A stretch of 64,000 nucleotides of DNA from DATBVX01 sp963705495. GTDB lineage: Bacteria; Pseudomonadota; Gammaproteobacteria; Steroidobacterales; Steroidobacteraceae. Shown here one piece after another: positions 8,850 to 16,820 of this stretch. The position numbers and the translations under genes are program-made. The notes beneath the pieces were generated by a model that was given only the letters and a program-made list of their open reading frames with translations, was not told where the DNA came from and did not search any database. The DNA lies in NCBI GenBank assembly GCA_963705495.1, contig CAVPJQ010000012.1:248001-312000 (forward strand). Direction: 5' to 3'. Within the stretch, counting starts at the first letter, position 1. Every line of letters starts with the position of its first letter.

Positions 8850-9146
8850 TTACCAGCGACCACGTCCACCGCCGCCGCCACCGCCGGCGAACTTCGGACG
8901 CGCCGGACGTTCCTGAGCCTCGTTTACGCGCAGCGGCCGGCCACCCATCTGGAAGCCATTGAGCTGCTGAATCGCGTTTTGAGCTTCACCCGAGGCCATT
9001 TCCACGAAGCCGAAGCCCCGCGGCCGCCCGGTCTCACGGTCATTGATCATCTTGACCGATTCAACCTTGCCATGGCGCTCGAACAGCCCACGCACCTCAT
9101 CTTCCGTGGCGCTGAAAGGCAGGTTCCCTACATAGATCGTCGTCAT
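8850..9146 (-). CDS. RRM-type RNA-binding protein, cold-inducible type
   Basis: 98 residues: one RNA recognition motif followed by a short Gly-rich tail (about 82-98, ending GGGRGRW). RNP2 is TIYVGNLPF (3-11) and RNP1 is RPRGFGFVEM (about 42-51), with the aromatic RNA-stacking residues present. Bacterial proteins of this layout bind RNA and are often induced by cold or stress. A purine-rich GAGAGAGA lies upstream of the ATG. The gene is monocistronic, with an upstream non-coding stretch of about 380 bases and its own terminator, which fits regulation through a long leader. Confidence 0.88.
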   Translation of the reverse strand: MTTIYVGNLPFSATEDEVRGLFERHGKVESVKMINDRETGRPRGFGFVEMASGEAQNAIQQLNGFQMGGRPLRVNEAQERPARPKFAGGGGGGGRGRW

Positions 9147-9528
9147 TCAAATTCTCTCTCTGCAACGCGGCGGTCGGCTGGCCTCCCTGAGAGGACGCGT
9201 CGCCTTAGGCCGCAGTTTCAACATGCAGGTCAGGTTCGGGCACACGCATCTGCATGAGACACGGATGCCCGGACCAAGGCCTGCGCCTTGGTCGTGCACT
9301 AATCAACTAGAGCTGGGTGAAGGGCGAGAAGCCTCGAAGAAAGAATTCACGCGGACGCCCGGCGGAAGCATGATGAGGGTACGAACCGGGGCGCGAGCTT
9401 ACGTGAGCCTCCAGGGGTTGGCAAATCAGGAAAGCCCCTAATGGCTACGAAATCATGGTTTTGCGACGCAAAACGCGTTTTTCGGGTGTTGGCCGGCCTC
9501 TTCTATATAGAGGCGGTGAGAAGTCGGC
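9147..9528. other. Long non-coding interval upstream of the RRM gene
   Basis: 382 bases without a credible gene. On the minus strand it must hold the RRM promoter and 5' leader. It contains a perfect 9-base hairpin (GACCAAGGC / GCCTTGGTC, 9272-9280 with 9285-9293, 4-base loop) about 125 bases before the start codon. Near the far end is a weaker 6-base stem (9496-9501 with 9509-9514) that could terminate the GDT1 transcript. I see no convincing sigma-70 boxes. The long leader is notable because cold-shock mRNAs often have one; the function here is unproven. Confidence 0.5.
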
Positions 9529-9801
9529 TCAGGCGCGCCAGAGCGTCCAGGCACCGATGAGGATGAAGCCGATCCCGGCGACTCGGGTCAGCACACGCGT
9601 ATCGAGGTGCTGGGCGACGAAGCTGCCGGCGAGGACGCCGATGGCGCAGGCTAGCACCAGGCCGGACGCGGCGGCAGCGAATACCAGCAGCTTCGACTGG
9701 GGGTTCTGTGACGAGAACAGCACCGTCGCGAGTTGCGTCTTATCGCCGAGTTCGGCGAGAAATACGGTGCCGAAAACCGCTGCCAGGCTCTTGAGGTCCA
9801 T
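9529..9801 (-). CDS. TMEM165/GDT1 (UPF0016) family membrane protein, single-repeat form
   Basis: 90 residues with three hydrophobic segments and one copy of the family signature AELGDKTQLAT (about 17-27), the E-x-G-D-K-T motif that binds the transported ion. Characterised members export Mn2+ or exchange Ca2+/Mn2+ with protons. Full-length bacterial proteins have two such repeats, so this half-size form should dimerise. The ATG at 9801 starts two bases after the speA stop; a TTG at 9807 would overlap speA. It is therefore almost certainly the last gene of an sseA-speA-GDT1 operon. The link to arginine decarboxylase is unexplained. Confidence 0.75.
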   Translation of the reverse strand: MDLKSLAAVFGTVFLAELGDKTQLATVLFSSQNPQSKLLVFAAAASGLVLACAIGVLAGSFVAQHLDTRVLTRVAGIGFILIGAWTLWRA

Positions 9802-9803
9802 GT

Positions 9804-11810
9804 TCAACCGCCGCTGTCGGGCTCCAGGTACGCATAGCCGTTGAGCTCACCTTCGTAGAAGCGCTTGAGCGCCTGGCTCTCGGTGAGCGTCAGGCGGCCC
9901 TCGCGCACCGCGCGTTCGCAGTCGCGCGAGAGTTTCGGGTGCAGCTCCGCCACGTCGTACTCCATGTATTCGAGGACGCGGTTGGCGGTATCGCCCTTGA
10001 CGATTTCTTCGATCCACCAGCCGCCCTCATCGTGCAGGCGGATGTGGACCACGTGCGTGTCCCCGAAAAGATTGTGCAGGTCCCCAAGCGTTTCCTGGTA
10101 CGCACCGACGAGAAATGCGGCGAGGTAGTAATCCTCCCCCGGGCGCAGCTCGTGCAGCTCGAGCGTGCGCTTGACGTCGCGCGGGCTCACGAAGCGATCG
10201 ATCTTGCCATCCGAGTCGCAGGTGATGTCCGCGAGCACACCATTGCGCGTGGGGCGCTCATCCAGGCGATGGATCGGCATGATCGGGAAGAGCTGACCGA
10301 TGGCCCAGCTGTCGGGGAGGGACTGGAAGACCGAGAAGTTGCAGAAGTAAGTGTCGCTCAGAATGAACTCGAGGCCGTCGAGCTCTTCCGGGACCACGCT
10401 GAGCTTGCGGCAGTAGTCACGCACCTTGGCACAGGTCGCCCAGTACAACCGCTCGGCGAGCCCGCGAAACTCGAGACTGAGGTAGCCGAGATTGAACATC
10501 TGCAGTGCCTGTTCGCGGGCCTGCAATGCATCGTGGTAGCACTCGACCAGGCGCCGCTCGCTCACGGTGCGATACGCCTCGAACAGGTCGTGCACCGGCT
10601 GCGGGATGTCGTTCTCGCCGTTGTAGTCCTCGCTCACTTTGCCGGCGACGCGGAACTGGTCGAGCGCCGAGTAGCCGAGCGTATTGAAGATGAGCACGCT
10701 GTGATGGGCGGCGATGGCGCGACCCGACTCGCTGATGATCATGGGATGCGGGATGTCGCGCGCGTCGCAGACGCTCCCGATGCGATACACGACATCGCTC
10801 GCGTATTCGTTGAGCGTGTAATTCACCGATGATTCGTAGTTGGTGCCGCTGCCGTCATAGTCGACACCGAGGCCGCCGCCGACGTCTATGTATTGCAGCC
10901 CCGCGCCCATCAGCTTGAGCTCGGCATACACGTGCGCCAGCTCGTTGATCGAATCCTTCACGCGACGGATGTCCTGCAGCTGGCTGCCCGGATGGCAATG
11001 CACGAGCTGCAGGCAGTCGAGCATGCCGGCCTTCTTCAGTGTTTCAAACAGCTCGAGGATCTCGGTGATGAAGAGGCCAAACTTCGACTTCTCGCCGGCT
11101 GACTCGCGCCAGCGTCCCGCGCCTTCGCTCGCCAGCTTCACGCGCACGCCCATCCTGGGACGCACCTGGTAGCGCTCGGCATGCTTGAGGATGAGTTGCA
11201 GCTCGGAGAAGTTCTCGACCACCGGGATGATGATGCGGCCGAGCTTGGCGGCGAGGATCACGGCCTCGATGTAGCTGTCGTCCTTGAAGCCGTTGCAGAT
11301 GATGACCCGCTCGGAATCGCCTTCGGTCATCGCCATCACGGCCAGCAGCTCGGGCTTCGAGCCGACTTCGAGGCCAAAGCCGAATTGCGCACCGTACCGG
11401 TACACCTCTTCCACCACGAGGCGCTGCTGGTTGACCTTGATCGGGAACACCGCGGCGTAGCGGTTCTTGTAGTCGTTCTCGGCGATGGCATTCGCGAACG
11501 CGTCGTGCAGGTGGCGCAGGCGGTGGGCCAGGATGTCGGAGAACCGCACCACGAGCGGCGTGCGCAGGTCGCGTGCCTGCAGGCCCTCGACGACTTCCAG
11601 GAGGTCGATTTCGCGATCCGGGCGCGTGTCGGGCCGCACTACCACGTGGCCCGCCGCATTGATGCCGAAGTATCCGGAACCCCAGGCCTGCACCTGGTAC
11701 AGCTCGAGAGAGTCCTCGACCTTCCAGGTCTGGCCCGGCGCGAGCTTCTTGACGGCGTTGTCCACGATGACCGGTTGCACCTCGGGCGGGCCCGAAAAAG
11801 TTGCGCGCAC
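9804..11810 (-). CDS. speA: Biosynthetic arginine decarboxylase SpeA
   Basis: 668 residues, the usual length of the large biosynthetic arginine decarboxylase, which converts arginine to agmatine as the first step to putrescine. The alanine-racemase-like barrel is clear: PLP Lys in AVFPIKVNQQR (about K125), GFGLEVGSKPELL, VHCHPGSQLQDIRR and YIDVGGGLGVDYDG. The C-terminal half carries NFSVFQSLPDSWAIGQLFPI, which includes the part of the active site given to the neighbouring subunit. The assigned start is GTG at 11810 without a good ribosome site, so the true start may differ by a few codons. It lies between sseA (39-base gap) and GDT1 on one strand. Confidence 0.93.
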   Translation of the reverse strand: MRATFSGPPEVQPVIVDNAVKKLAPGQTWKVEDSLELYQVQAWGSGYFGINAAGHVVVRPDTRPDREIDLLEVVEGLQARDLRTPLVVRFSDILAHRLRHLHDAFANAIAENDYKNRYAAVFPIKVNQQRLVVEEVYRYGAQFGFGLEVGSKPELLAVMAMTEGDSERVIICNGFKDDSYIEAVILAAKLGRIIIPVVENFSELQLILKHAERYQVRPRMGVRVKLASEGAGRWRESAGEKSKFGLFITEILELFETLKKAGMLDCLQLVHCHPGSQLQDIRRVKDSINELAHVYAELKLMGAGLQYIDVGGGLGVDYDGSGTNYESSVNYTLNEYASDVVYRIGSVCDARDIPHPMIISESGRAIAAHHSVLIFNTLGYSALDQFRVAGKVSEDYNGENDIPQPVHDLFEAYRTVSERRLVECYHDALQAREQALQMFNLGYLSLEFRGLAERLYWATCAKVRDYCRKLSVVPEELDGLEFILSDTYFCNFSVFQSLPDSWAIGQLFPIMPIHRLDERPTRNGVLADITCDSDGKIDRFVSPRDVKRTLELHELRPGEDYYLAAFLVGAYQETLGDLHNLFGDTHVVHIRLHDEGGWWIEEIVKGDTANRVLEYMEYDVAELHPKLSRDCERAVREGRLTLTESQALKRFYEGELNGYAYLEPDSGG

Positions 11811-11849
11811 GATAGCAAAATGTGGAGAGAAGTAAATTGCGAACCGTTA

Positions 11850-12704
11850 TCAGTTCTCGCTTCCCGTCGCGATCGGTCGCGTGTCATCGCGGATCCATTC
11901 GCTCCACGAACCCGGATAGAGGCGCGCTCCCTCCAGCCCAGCGACCTCAAGTGCCAGCACGTCATGGCACGCTGTGACCCCTGAACCGCACATCGCTACC
12001 ACCCGGTCGGCCGATGTGCCTGCGAGCGTCTTCGACCAGCGTTCGCGCAAGACGTGCGCCGGCAGAAAGCGGCGCTCGGCGTCGAGGTTGGACATGAACG
12101 GATGGTTGCGCGCGCCCGGAACATGTCCGGCGACCGGGTCGATGGTCTCGTTCTGGCCCGCGAATCGATCCGCGCCGCGTGCATCGACCAGCACCACGGA
12201 TCGATCCGCCAGCGCGGCAACGAGCTCACCCACCGTGACTGCCTGGTCGGGGCGTGGGTGCGCGACAAAGCTCGCCGGCGCAACTCGCGGCTCGTCGGTT
12301 TCCAGCGGCAACCCTGCCGCGAGCCATGCCTTGAGTCCACCGTTGAGGACCGCGGCTGCTTCATGGCCGACCCAGCGCAGCATCCACCACAGGCGCGCAG
12401 CGATCGCGCCGCCGGCATCGTCGTAAGCGATGACCTGCGACCGCGCGTCGATGCCCCAATTTCCAAGCTGCTGGGCAAAGTCCTCGGGACGAGGCAACGG
12501 GTGCCGCCCGCTGCTCCGCGTGACAGGGCCGGAGAGATCCTCGTTCAGATGCGCATAGCGGGCGCCCGGAATGTGGCCCGAGCGGTACTGCTCGCGGCCG
12601 GCGCCAGGTTTCGCGAGGTCGAACCGGCAATCAACGATCACCCAGCGCGGCTCGCCGAGATGACGCGCGACCTCCGCCGGTTCAATGAGGGTGGTGAAGC
12701 TCAT
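11850..12704 (-). CDS. sseA: 3-mercaptopyruvate/thiosulfate sulfurtransferase
   Basis: 284 residues forming two rhodanese domains, the first inactive and the second carrying the catalytic loop CGSGVTA (nucleophile C239). That loop is typical of 3-mercaptopyruvate sulfurtransferases, whereas thiosulfate enzymes usually have CRKGVT. Conserved GHIPGARYAHLNEDLSG (43-59) and DPVAGHVPGARNHPF (189-203) flank the domains. The enzyme moves sulfur from mercaptopyruvate to an acceptor in the cytoplasm, linking cysteine breakdown to sulfide, cyanide or thiol metabolism. It is the first gene of the minus-strand run with speA and GDT1. It diverges from the GST gene across 44 bases. Confidence 0.85.
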   Translation of the reverse strand: MSFTTLIEPAEVARHLGEPRWVIVDCRFDLAKPGAGREQYRSGHIPGARYAHLNEDLSGPVTRSSGRHPLPRPEDFAQQLGNWGIDARSQVIAYDDAGGAIAARLWWMLRWVGHEAAAVLNGGLKAWLAAGLPLETDEPRVAPASFVAHPRPDQAVTVGELVAALADRSVVLVDARGADRFAGQNETIDPVAGHVPGARNHPFMSNLDAERRFLPAHVLRERWSKTLAGTSADRVVAMCGSGVTACHDVLALEVAGLEGARLYPGSWSEWIRDDTRPIATGSEN

Positions 12705-12748
12705 GCCGGGATTCTACAATCCTTGCGCTGCCTCGCGGCGCTAGAAAA

Positions 12749-13435
12749 GTGGAACAGACCTTGGCACTCGAGCTCTACTGGGGAAGCGGAAGTCCGTACT
12801 CATGGCGCGTGATGCTCGCGCTCGAGCACAAGCGCCTTCCGTATGTGTCGCACCTGCTCGAGATGTCGCGCCAGGAGCATAAGGCGCCCCACATGCTCAA
12901 GCTCAATCCGCGCGGGCAACTTCCGGTGCTCAAGGACGGGGACTACGTGTGCTTCGAGTCCCTCGCCATTCTCTACTACCTCGATCTGAAGTATCCGGAT
13001 CCACCGCTCTTCGGTCGCAGCCCCGAAGAGGCGGGCACGATCATGCGCGTCATCTGCGAGTACCAGAACAACGCGGAACCGCGGCTGATGAAGATCGTGC
13101 GTGCGGTGTTCACCGGCAAGGTCAGGGAGCGTATCGAGGAAGTCACGGAGGCCATGCATACGGTGGCCAACGAGGCGCGCGTCATCGAAGGGCGGCTGAG
13201 CAAGTCGGACTGGATCGTGGGCGAACACGTGTCGGCGCTCGATTTCGTGGTGTTTCCAGGGATCCAGTTATTGCTGCGAGCACTCAATCGCGACGAGGCC
13301 GGGGAACTGCGCTCGCGTTTCCTGCCGATGGAATTCAACTATCCCGCACTGGCACGCTGGATCTCGCGCGTCGAAGCGCTGCCGGGCTACGAGCGCACCT
13401 ACCCGCCCCACTGGCGCAACGCACCGGCCGCGTGA
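12749..13435 (+). CDS. Glutathione S-transferase family protein
   Basis: 228 residues with a thioredoxin-like N-terminal domain and a helical C-terminal domain. The N-terminal ELYWGSGSPYSWRVMLALEH places Ser/Tyr residues where the glutathione-activating residue lies. The block LNPRGQLPVLKDGDYVCFES (about 51-70) includes the cis-Pro (QLPVL) and the ES pair that holds the glutamyl group. The C-terminal helix motif ALDFVVFPGIQLLLRA is the usual N-capping region with its Asp. It is likely a detoxification or thiol-transfer enzyme; the substrate is unknown. It diverges from sseA, and is followed by a long hairpin repeat. Confidence 0.82.
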   Translation: MEQTLALELYWGSGSPYSWRVMLALEHKRLPYVSHLLEMSRQEHKAPHMLKLNPRGQLPVLKDGDYVCFESLAILYYLDLKYPDPPLFGRSPEEAGTIMRVICEYQNNAEPRLMKIVRAVFTGKVRERIEEVTEAMHTVANEARVIEGRLSKSDWIVGEHVSALDFVVFPGIQLLLRALNRDEAGELRSRFLPMEFNYPALARWISRVEALPGYERTYPPHWRNAPAA

Positions 13436-13496
13436 AGTTGCTGCGTCGTCGCGGGGCGGCGCATTTGCGCCGCGCCCATTCAACGGGCACGATGCG

Positions 13497-13583
13497 GGTA
13501 CCAGGTTTAGTTGCATAACTTGTTGCACAACTCAAATGTCGCAACCGAGTTATGCAACAAGTTATGCAACCAAACCTGGTACC
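13497..13583. repeat. Long palindromic element (hairpin family 2, copy E)
   Basis: Inverted repeat with 37-base arms (13497-13533 and 13547-13583, two mismatches) and a 13-base loop. Each arm opens with GGTACCAGGTTT and continues with two copies of a 12-mer close to GTTGCATAACTT. It lies between the GST stop and the homospermidine synthase start, ending 31 bases before that ATG. The opening GT(A/G)CC(A/G)GGTTTA is shared with the hairpins at 40.25 and 50.5 kb, which suggests one family with different tandem cores. Confidence 0.85.
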
Positions 13584-13614
13584 TAACGGATTGGCAAACG
13601 GATGGCGATTCATC

Positions 13615-15036
13615 ATGAGTGAACACCAGATCCATGTGGATTTCCCGGGACGAATCGTCCTCGTCGGCTTCGGCAGCATCGGGCAGGGCGTGCTGCCGCT
13701 GATCCTGCGTCACATCGGCGGTGTGAAGGCGGAACGCATCACGATCATCACGGCGGACGATGAGGGCCGGGCCGAAGCCGAGCAGTTTGGAATCAAGTTC
13801 GTGAACCAGCCGCTGACACGCGACAACTTCAAGCGCGTGCTCGATCCATTGGTGGGTCGCGGCGATTTCCTGCTCAACGTCTCGGTTGACGTCTCCACCC
13901 TGGCGCTGGTCAAGCTTTGCGCCGAGAAGGGCGCGCTCTACCTCGATACCTGCATCGAGCCCTGGCCGGGCGGTTACACCGACCCGACGATCCCGGTGTC
14001 CCGGCGCACCAACTACGCGTTGCGCGAAGAGGCGTTGATCGTGCGCAAGAGCAATCCGCGCGCCCCGACCGCGGTGCTCACGCACGGCGCAAATCCGGGC
14101 CTGGTCTCCCACTTCGTCAAGCAGGCGCTGCTCAATATCGCCGCGGATACGGGTGTGAAGGTCGCAACACCGTCCTCGCGTGAGGAATGGGGCAAGCTGG
14201 CGCAGACGCTCGGCATCAAGGTGATCCACATCGCGGAACGCGACACGCAGATCTCGAGCCGGCCGAAGCAGCAAGGTGAATTCGTCAATACGTGGTCGGT
14301 GGATGGATTCGTGAGTGAGGGCTCGCAACCGGCTGAGCTCGGCTGGGGTACGCACGAGCGCAATTTCCCGCGCGATGGTGCGCGCCACGACTTTGGCTGC
14401 CAGGCAGCGATCTACCTCAATGTGCCGGGCGCCGGCACGCGCGTGCGCACCTGGACGCCGATCGCGGGCCATTTCCACGGCTTTCTGATCACGCACGGCG
14501 AATCGATCTCGATTTCCGACTATTTCACGGTGCGTGACGGCATGAGCGTGGCGTATCGACCCACTGCGCATTACGCCTATCACCCATGTGACAACGCAGT
14601 GCTCTCGGTGCACGAGTTCGCGGGGCGCAACTGGCGGCTGCAGGATCACAAACGCATCATGATGGGCGACATCGTTTCGGGCATCGACGAGCTCGGCGTG
14701 TTGCTCGCGGGGCACAAGAAGAATGCGTACTGGTATGGCTCGCAGCTCTCGATCGACGAAGCACGGCGACTGGCGCCCTTCAACAACGCCACCAGCCTGC
14801 AGGTAACCGTCGCGTGCCTCGCCGGCATGGTGTGGGCAATCGAGAATCCGAGTCGTGGCCTGGTCGAGCCCGACGAGATGGACTTCAAGCGTAACCTCGA
14901 AGTCTGCATGCCCTATCTCGGACCGGTGGTGGGGCAGTACACGGAGTGGAATCCGCTGCACGATCGTGGTCGATTGTTCGTCGAGGACATCGATGCCACC
15001 GATCCGTGGCAGTTCAAGAACGTTCGAGTTCTGTAG
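13615..15036 (+). CDS. hss: Homospermidine synthase, saccharopine-dehydrogenase fold
   Basis: 473-residue NAD-dependent enzyme making sym-homospermidine from putrescine (or spermidine). The N-terminal Rossmann motif RIVLVGFGSIGQGVLP is clear, and later blocks YLDTCIEPWPGGYTDP, LTHGANPGLVSHFVKQ and HFHGFLITHGESISISDYF match my memory of bacterial homospermidine synthases. Length is right for that family. An upstream in-frame start at 13552 would translate through the palindromic repeat, so the ATG at 13615 is preferred. With SpeA 2 kb upstream it suggests a putrescine to homospermidine route; agmatine-to-putrescine genes are not in the window. The stop codon TAG overlaps the first bases of a repeat element. 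Confidence 0.85.
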   Translation: MSEHQIHVDFPGRIVLVGFGSIGQGVLPLILRHIGGVKAERITIITADDEGRAEAEQFGIKFVNQPLTRDNFKRVLDPLVGRGDFLLNVSVDVSTLALVKLCAEKGALYLDTCIEPWPGGYTDPTIPVSRRTNYALREEALIVRKSNPRAPTAVLTHGANPGLVSHFVKQALLNIAADTGVKVATPSSREEWGKLAQTLGIKVIHIAERDTQISSRPKQQGEFVNTWSVDGFVSEGSQPAELGWGTHERNFPRDGARHDFGCQAAIYLNVPGAGTRVRTWTPIAGHFHGFLITHGESISISDYFTVRDGMSVAYRPTAHYAYHPCDNAVLSVHEFAGRNWRLQDHKRIMMGDIVSGIDELGVLLAGHKKNAYWYGSQLSIDEARRLAPFNNATSLQVTVACLAGMVWAIENPSRGLVEPDEMDFKRNLEVCMPYLGPVVGQYTEWNPLHDRGRLFVEDIDATDPWQFKNVRVL

Positions 15037-15092
15037 AGCAGTCCGAGCCGGCCATTGGGTGGGGGGTTATGCCAACTCCGGGCTGACCACGC
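15035..15092. repeat. Fragment of the inverted-terminus element (family 1, copy C)
   Basis: 58 bases matching the reverse complement of 26180-26237 with two mismatches, starting AGAGCAGTCCGAGCCGGCC. The first two bases are the last two of the hss stop codon TAG. The other terminus of the element is missing; 15 bases further on an unrelated hairpin begins. It appears to be a truncated copy of the element seen complete at 26084-26237. Confidence 0.8.
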
Positions 15093-15107
15093 TCGCTGAT
15101 GTGCTGT

Positions 15108-15274
15108 CCGGGCCGCTGCGGGTCTGGCGGCCGATCTTTCCCACGGCCGACACGAACGAAACACACTGCGGTCGCATGCCTCAGCTTTCGCGGGGTACGG
15201 CAACGTGTCTTTGAACTCAATCAAGCAAGAACGGGCCAGGGAAAGATCAGCCGCCAGACCCGCAGCGACCGGCC
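15108..15274. repeat. Long inverted repeat (about 35-base arms)
   Basis: Arms 15108-15142 and 15239-15274 pair with one single-base indel and about two mismatches around the core GCTGCGGGTCTGGCGG. The 96-base interior contains a second, shorter pairing (GACACG near 15149 with CGTGTC near 15204). Together with the adjacent fragment it fills the whole 248 bases between the convergent hss and redoxin genes, so transcripts from either side would enter it. No T-tract is present. Confidence 0.75.
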
Positions 15275-15284
15275 CAGCTTGCGC

Positions 15285-15842
15285 TTACTCCGCCAAGAGT
15301 TTCGTGATGAGTGCTTCGACCTTGCGCGCCTGCGCATCGTCAGCGTGCGTTTCGCCGACGAACCGCCCGCGCACGCGGCCCTGCTTGTCTATGACGTAGT
15401 AGGCCGGCCAGTACTGGTTGTTGAGCGCGTTCCAGTAAGAGAAGTCGTTGTCGAGCATCACCGGATGCTCGAGGCCGAATTCCTTCGTTTTGGCGATGAC
15501 ATTGTCCCGCACCCGCTCGTTCGGAAACTCAGGGCTGTGTACGCCGAGCAGTGCCAGTCCTCGCGCACTGAATTTCGCCTCGAGGCCCTTGAGCCATGGG
15601 AACGAGTGGTAGCAGTTCCAGCACTCGAACGCCCACACGTCGATGAGCAGTACCCGGCCGCTGAAGCTCTCGAGCTTGAGCGGCGGTGAATTGATCCAGT
15701 CCGCGGCGGCGGTGTGCGTGAACTCAGGTGCCCGCTCCAGAGGTGGCGCGGCAGTGGCCGCACACAGCAGGGAGATCGAGAACAGGGCGCCCGCCAGTCG
15801 AGCGGCGGTACGGCGGATCGATGCAATCGGATGTTCGTTCAT
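15285..15842 (-). CDS. Exported thioredoxin-fold (TlpA/redoxin) protein
   Basis: 185 residues with a signal peptide (LAGALFSISLLCAATAA, cleaved near 31) and a redoxin domain. The active site is a CxxC in DVWAFECWNCYHSFPW, with Trp-Asn between the cysteines rather than the common Pro-containing pair; DipZ-type proteins have a similar E/S-C-x-N-C layout. The cis-Pro strand is QYWPAYYVIDKQGRVRG. It probably reduces or oxidises thiols in the periplasm. The ATG at 15842, with AGGTG upstream, is preferred to a GTG at 15848. It follows greB on the same strand at a 28-base distance, so cotranscription is possible. Confidence 0.8.
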   Translation of the reverse strand: MNEHPIASIRRTAARLAGALFSISLLCAATAAPPLERAPEFTHTAAADWINSPPLKLESFSGRVLLIDVWAFECWNCYHSFPWLKGLEAKFSARGLALLGVHSPEFPNERVRDNVIAKTKEFGLEHPVMLDNDFSYWNALNNQYWPAYYVIDKQGRVRGRFVGETHADDAQARKVEALITKLLAE

Positions 15843-15870
15843 GAGCACCTAGACCCGATGAGGCGCCGCA

Positions 15871-16383
15871 TTATTTCGCAGGCCGCTCGCCATAGATGAC
15901 TTCGAGCACGATGAACGAGCGGCTGCCTCCGGGCAGATCCACGCTGACCTCATCGTCCACCGTCTTGCGCAGGAGCGCCTTTCCGAGCGGCGAGTCCATG
16001 CTGATGTAGTCAGAGGCAAGGTCGAACTCGTCGGGGCCGACGATTCTCACGCAGCGCTCGGCGCCGCCGTCCTCTTGCACGCGCACCCAGGCGCCGAAGA
16101 ACACCCGGCGCGGGTCGCCCGGTGGCTGATCGACCACCACGATCCCGTCCAGGCGCTTGCGCAGGAAGCGCACCCGGCGGTCGATCTCGCGCAATTGCCG
16201 CTTCCCATAGATGTACTCGGCGTTCTCAGAGCGATCGCCCTGCGCCGCCGCCGCCGCCACGGAAGCGGTTACCTGCGGCCGCTGGACGCGCCACAGGTGC
16301 TCCAGTTCCTCGCGCAGGCGTTTCGCGCCTTCCGGCGTGATGTATTTCGAGCCCGCAGGTTGCGGTGCGCGATAGCGTCCCAT
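15871..16383 (-). CDS. greB: Transcription elongation factor GreB
   Basis: 170 residues, normal GreB length. The N-terminal coiled coil carries the acidic tip AQGDRSENAEYIYGKRQLRE (about 48-67), whose Asp and Glu enter the RNA polymerase secondary channel to stimulate cleavage of backtracked RNA. The C-terminal FKBP-like domain (YISMDSPLGKALLRKTVDDEV) is complete. The basic surface and overall spacing fit GreB better than GreA. The ATG at 16383 opens MGRYRAP. It diverges from the 64-residue small gene across about 147 bases that should contain both promoters. Confidence 0.9.
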   Translation of the reverse strand: MGRYRAPQPAGSKYITPEGAKRLREELEHLWRVQRPQVTASVAAAAAQGDRSENAEYIYGKRQLREIDRRVRFLRKRLDGIVVVDQPPGDPRRVFFGAWVRVQEDGGAERCVRIVGPDEFDLASDYISMDSPLGKALLRKTVDDEVSVDLPGGSRSFIVLEVIYGERPAK

Positions 16384-16530
16384 TTGCAGCTCAGCTCCAG
16401 GTGCCGGCGGTCCCGAGCGGCTGCGGGACCGTACCGAGGCCTTAATTCGGCGCTAAAAACTCCTGCATCGCCAATGATTTGTGCATCCGATCACAGTTTT
16501 GACTTAAGCGCGTCTCTAATCTCACTCGCC

Positions 16531-16725
16531 ATGGGCGTCAAGTACTACACACACTTCTTGATGAATGAGCGGCCCGAAAGCACCAATGAGTTCACCGGCG
16601 TGGTGGAACTCAATCGGACACCGCGCGCGGCGCACGATCTGCAGGACATCGCCGCGATCCTGGCCCGCAGCCTCGATCTGGACACCGACGACATCCAGAT
16701 CCTGCATTGGGCGCGCCTGCACTGA
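16531..16725 (+). CDS. 64-residue small protein of unknown function
   Basis: Complete ATG-to-stop reading frame followed by a strong terminator 46 bases later, which supports a real monocistronic gene. The peptide (opening MGVKYYTHFLMNERPEST) is compact and acidic, with a hydrophobic helix-like core DIAAILARSLDLDTDDIQIL and a Trp near the end. No signal peptide, membrane helix or named domain. The region upstream has a TTGACT at 16499 and a TCTAAT at 16515, but they are only 10 bases apart, so the promoter is not certain. No clear ribosome site is visible. Confidence 0.55.
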   Translation: MGVKYYTHFLMNERPESTNEFTGVVELNRTPRAAHDLQDIAAILARSLDLDTDDIQILHWARLH

Positions 16726-16771
16726 ATCCCCTAGCGGACTTTCCTTCCCTTCATCAAAGTCCGCTTCTCTG

Positions 16772-16802
16772 AACCCCAGACCAAAAGTCTGGGGTTTTTT
16801 TT
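16772..16802 (+). terminator. Rho-independent terminator after the small gene
   Basis: Perfect 10-base stem (AACCCCAGAC / GTCTGGGGTT, 16772-16781 with 16787-16796), loop CAAAA and an eight-T run (16795-16802). It ends the 16531-16725 transcript just before the methyltransferase gene. Confidence 0.93.
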
Positions 16803-16820
16803 GCGCTACGCTTCACCTCC

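Noticed and set aside
13552..13614. Upstream extension of homospermidine synthase
   Set aside because: It would translate the palindromic repeat arm; the fold begins normally after the ATG at 13615.
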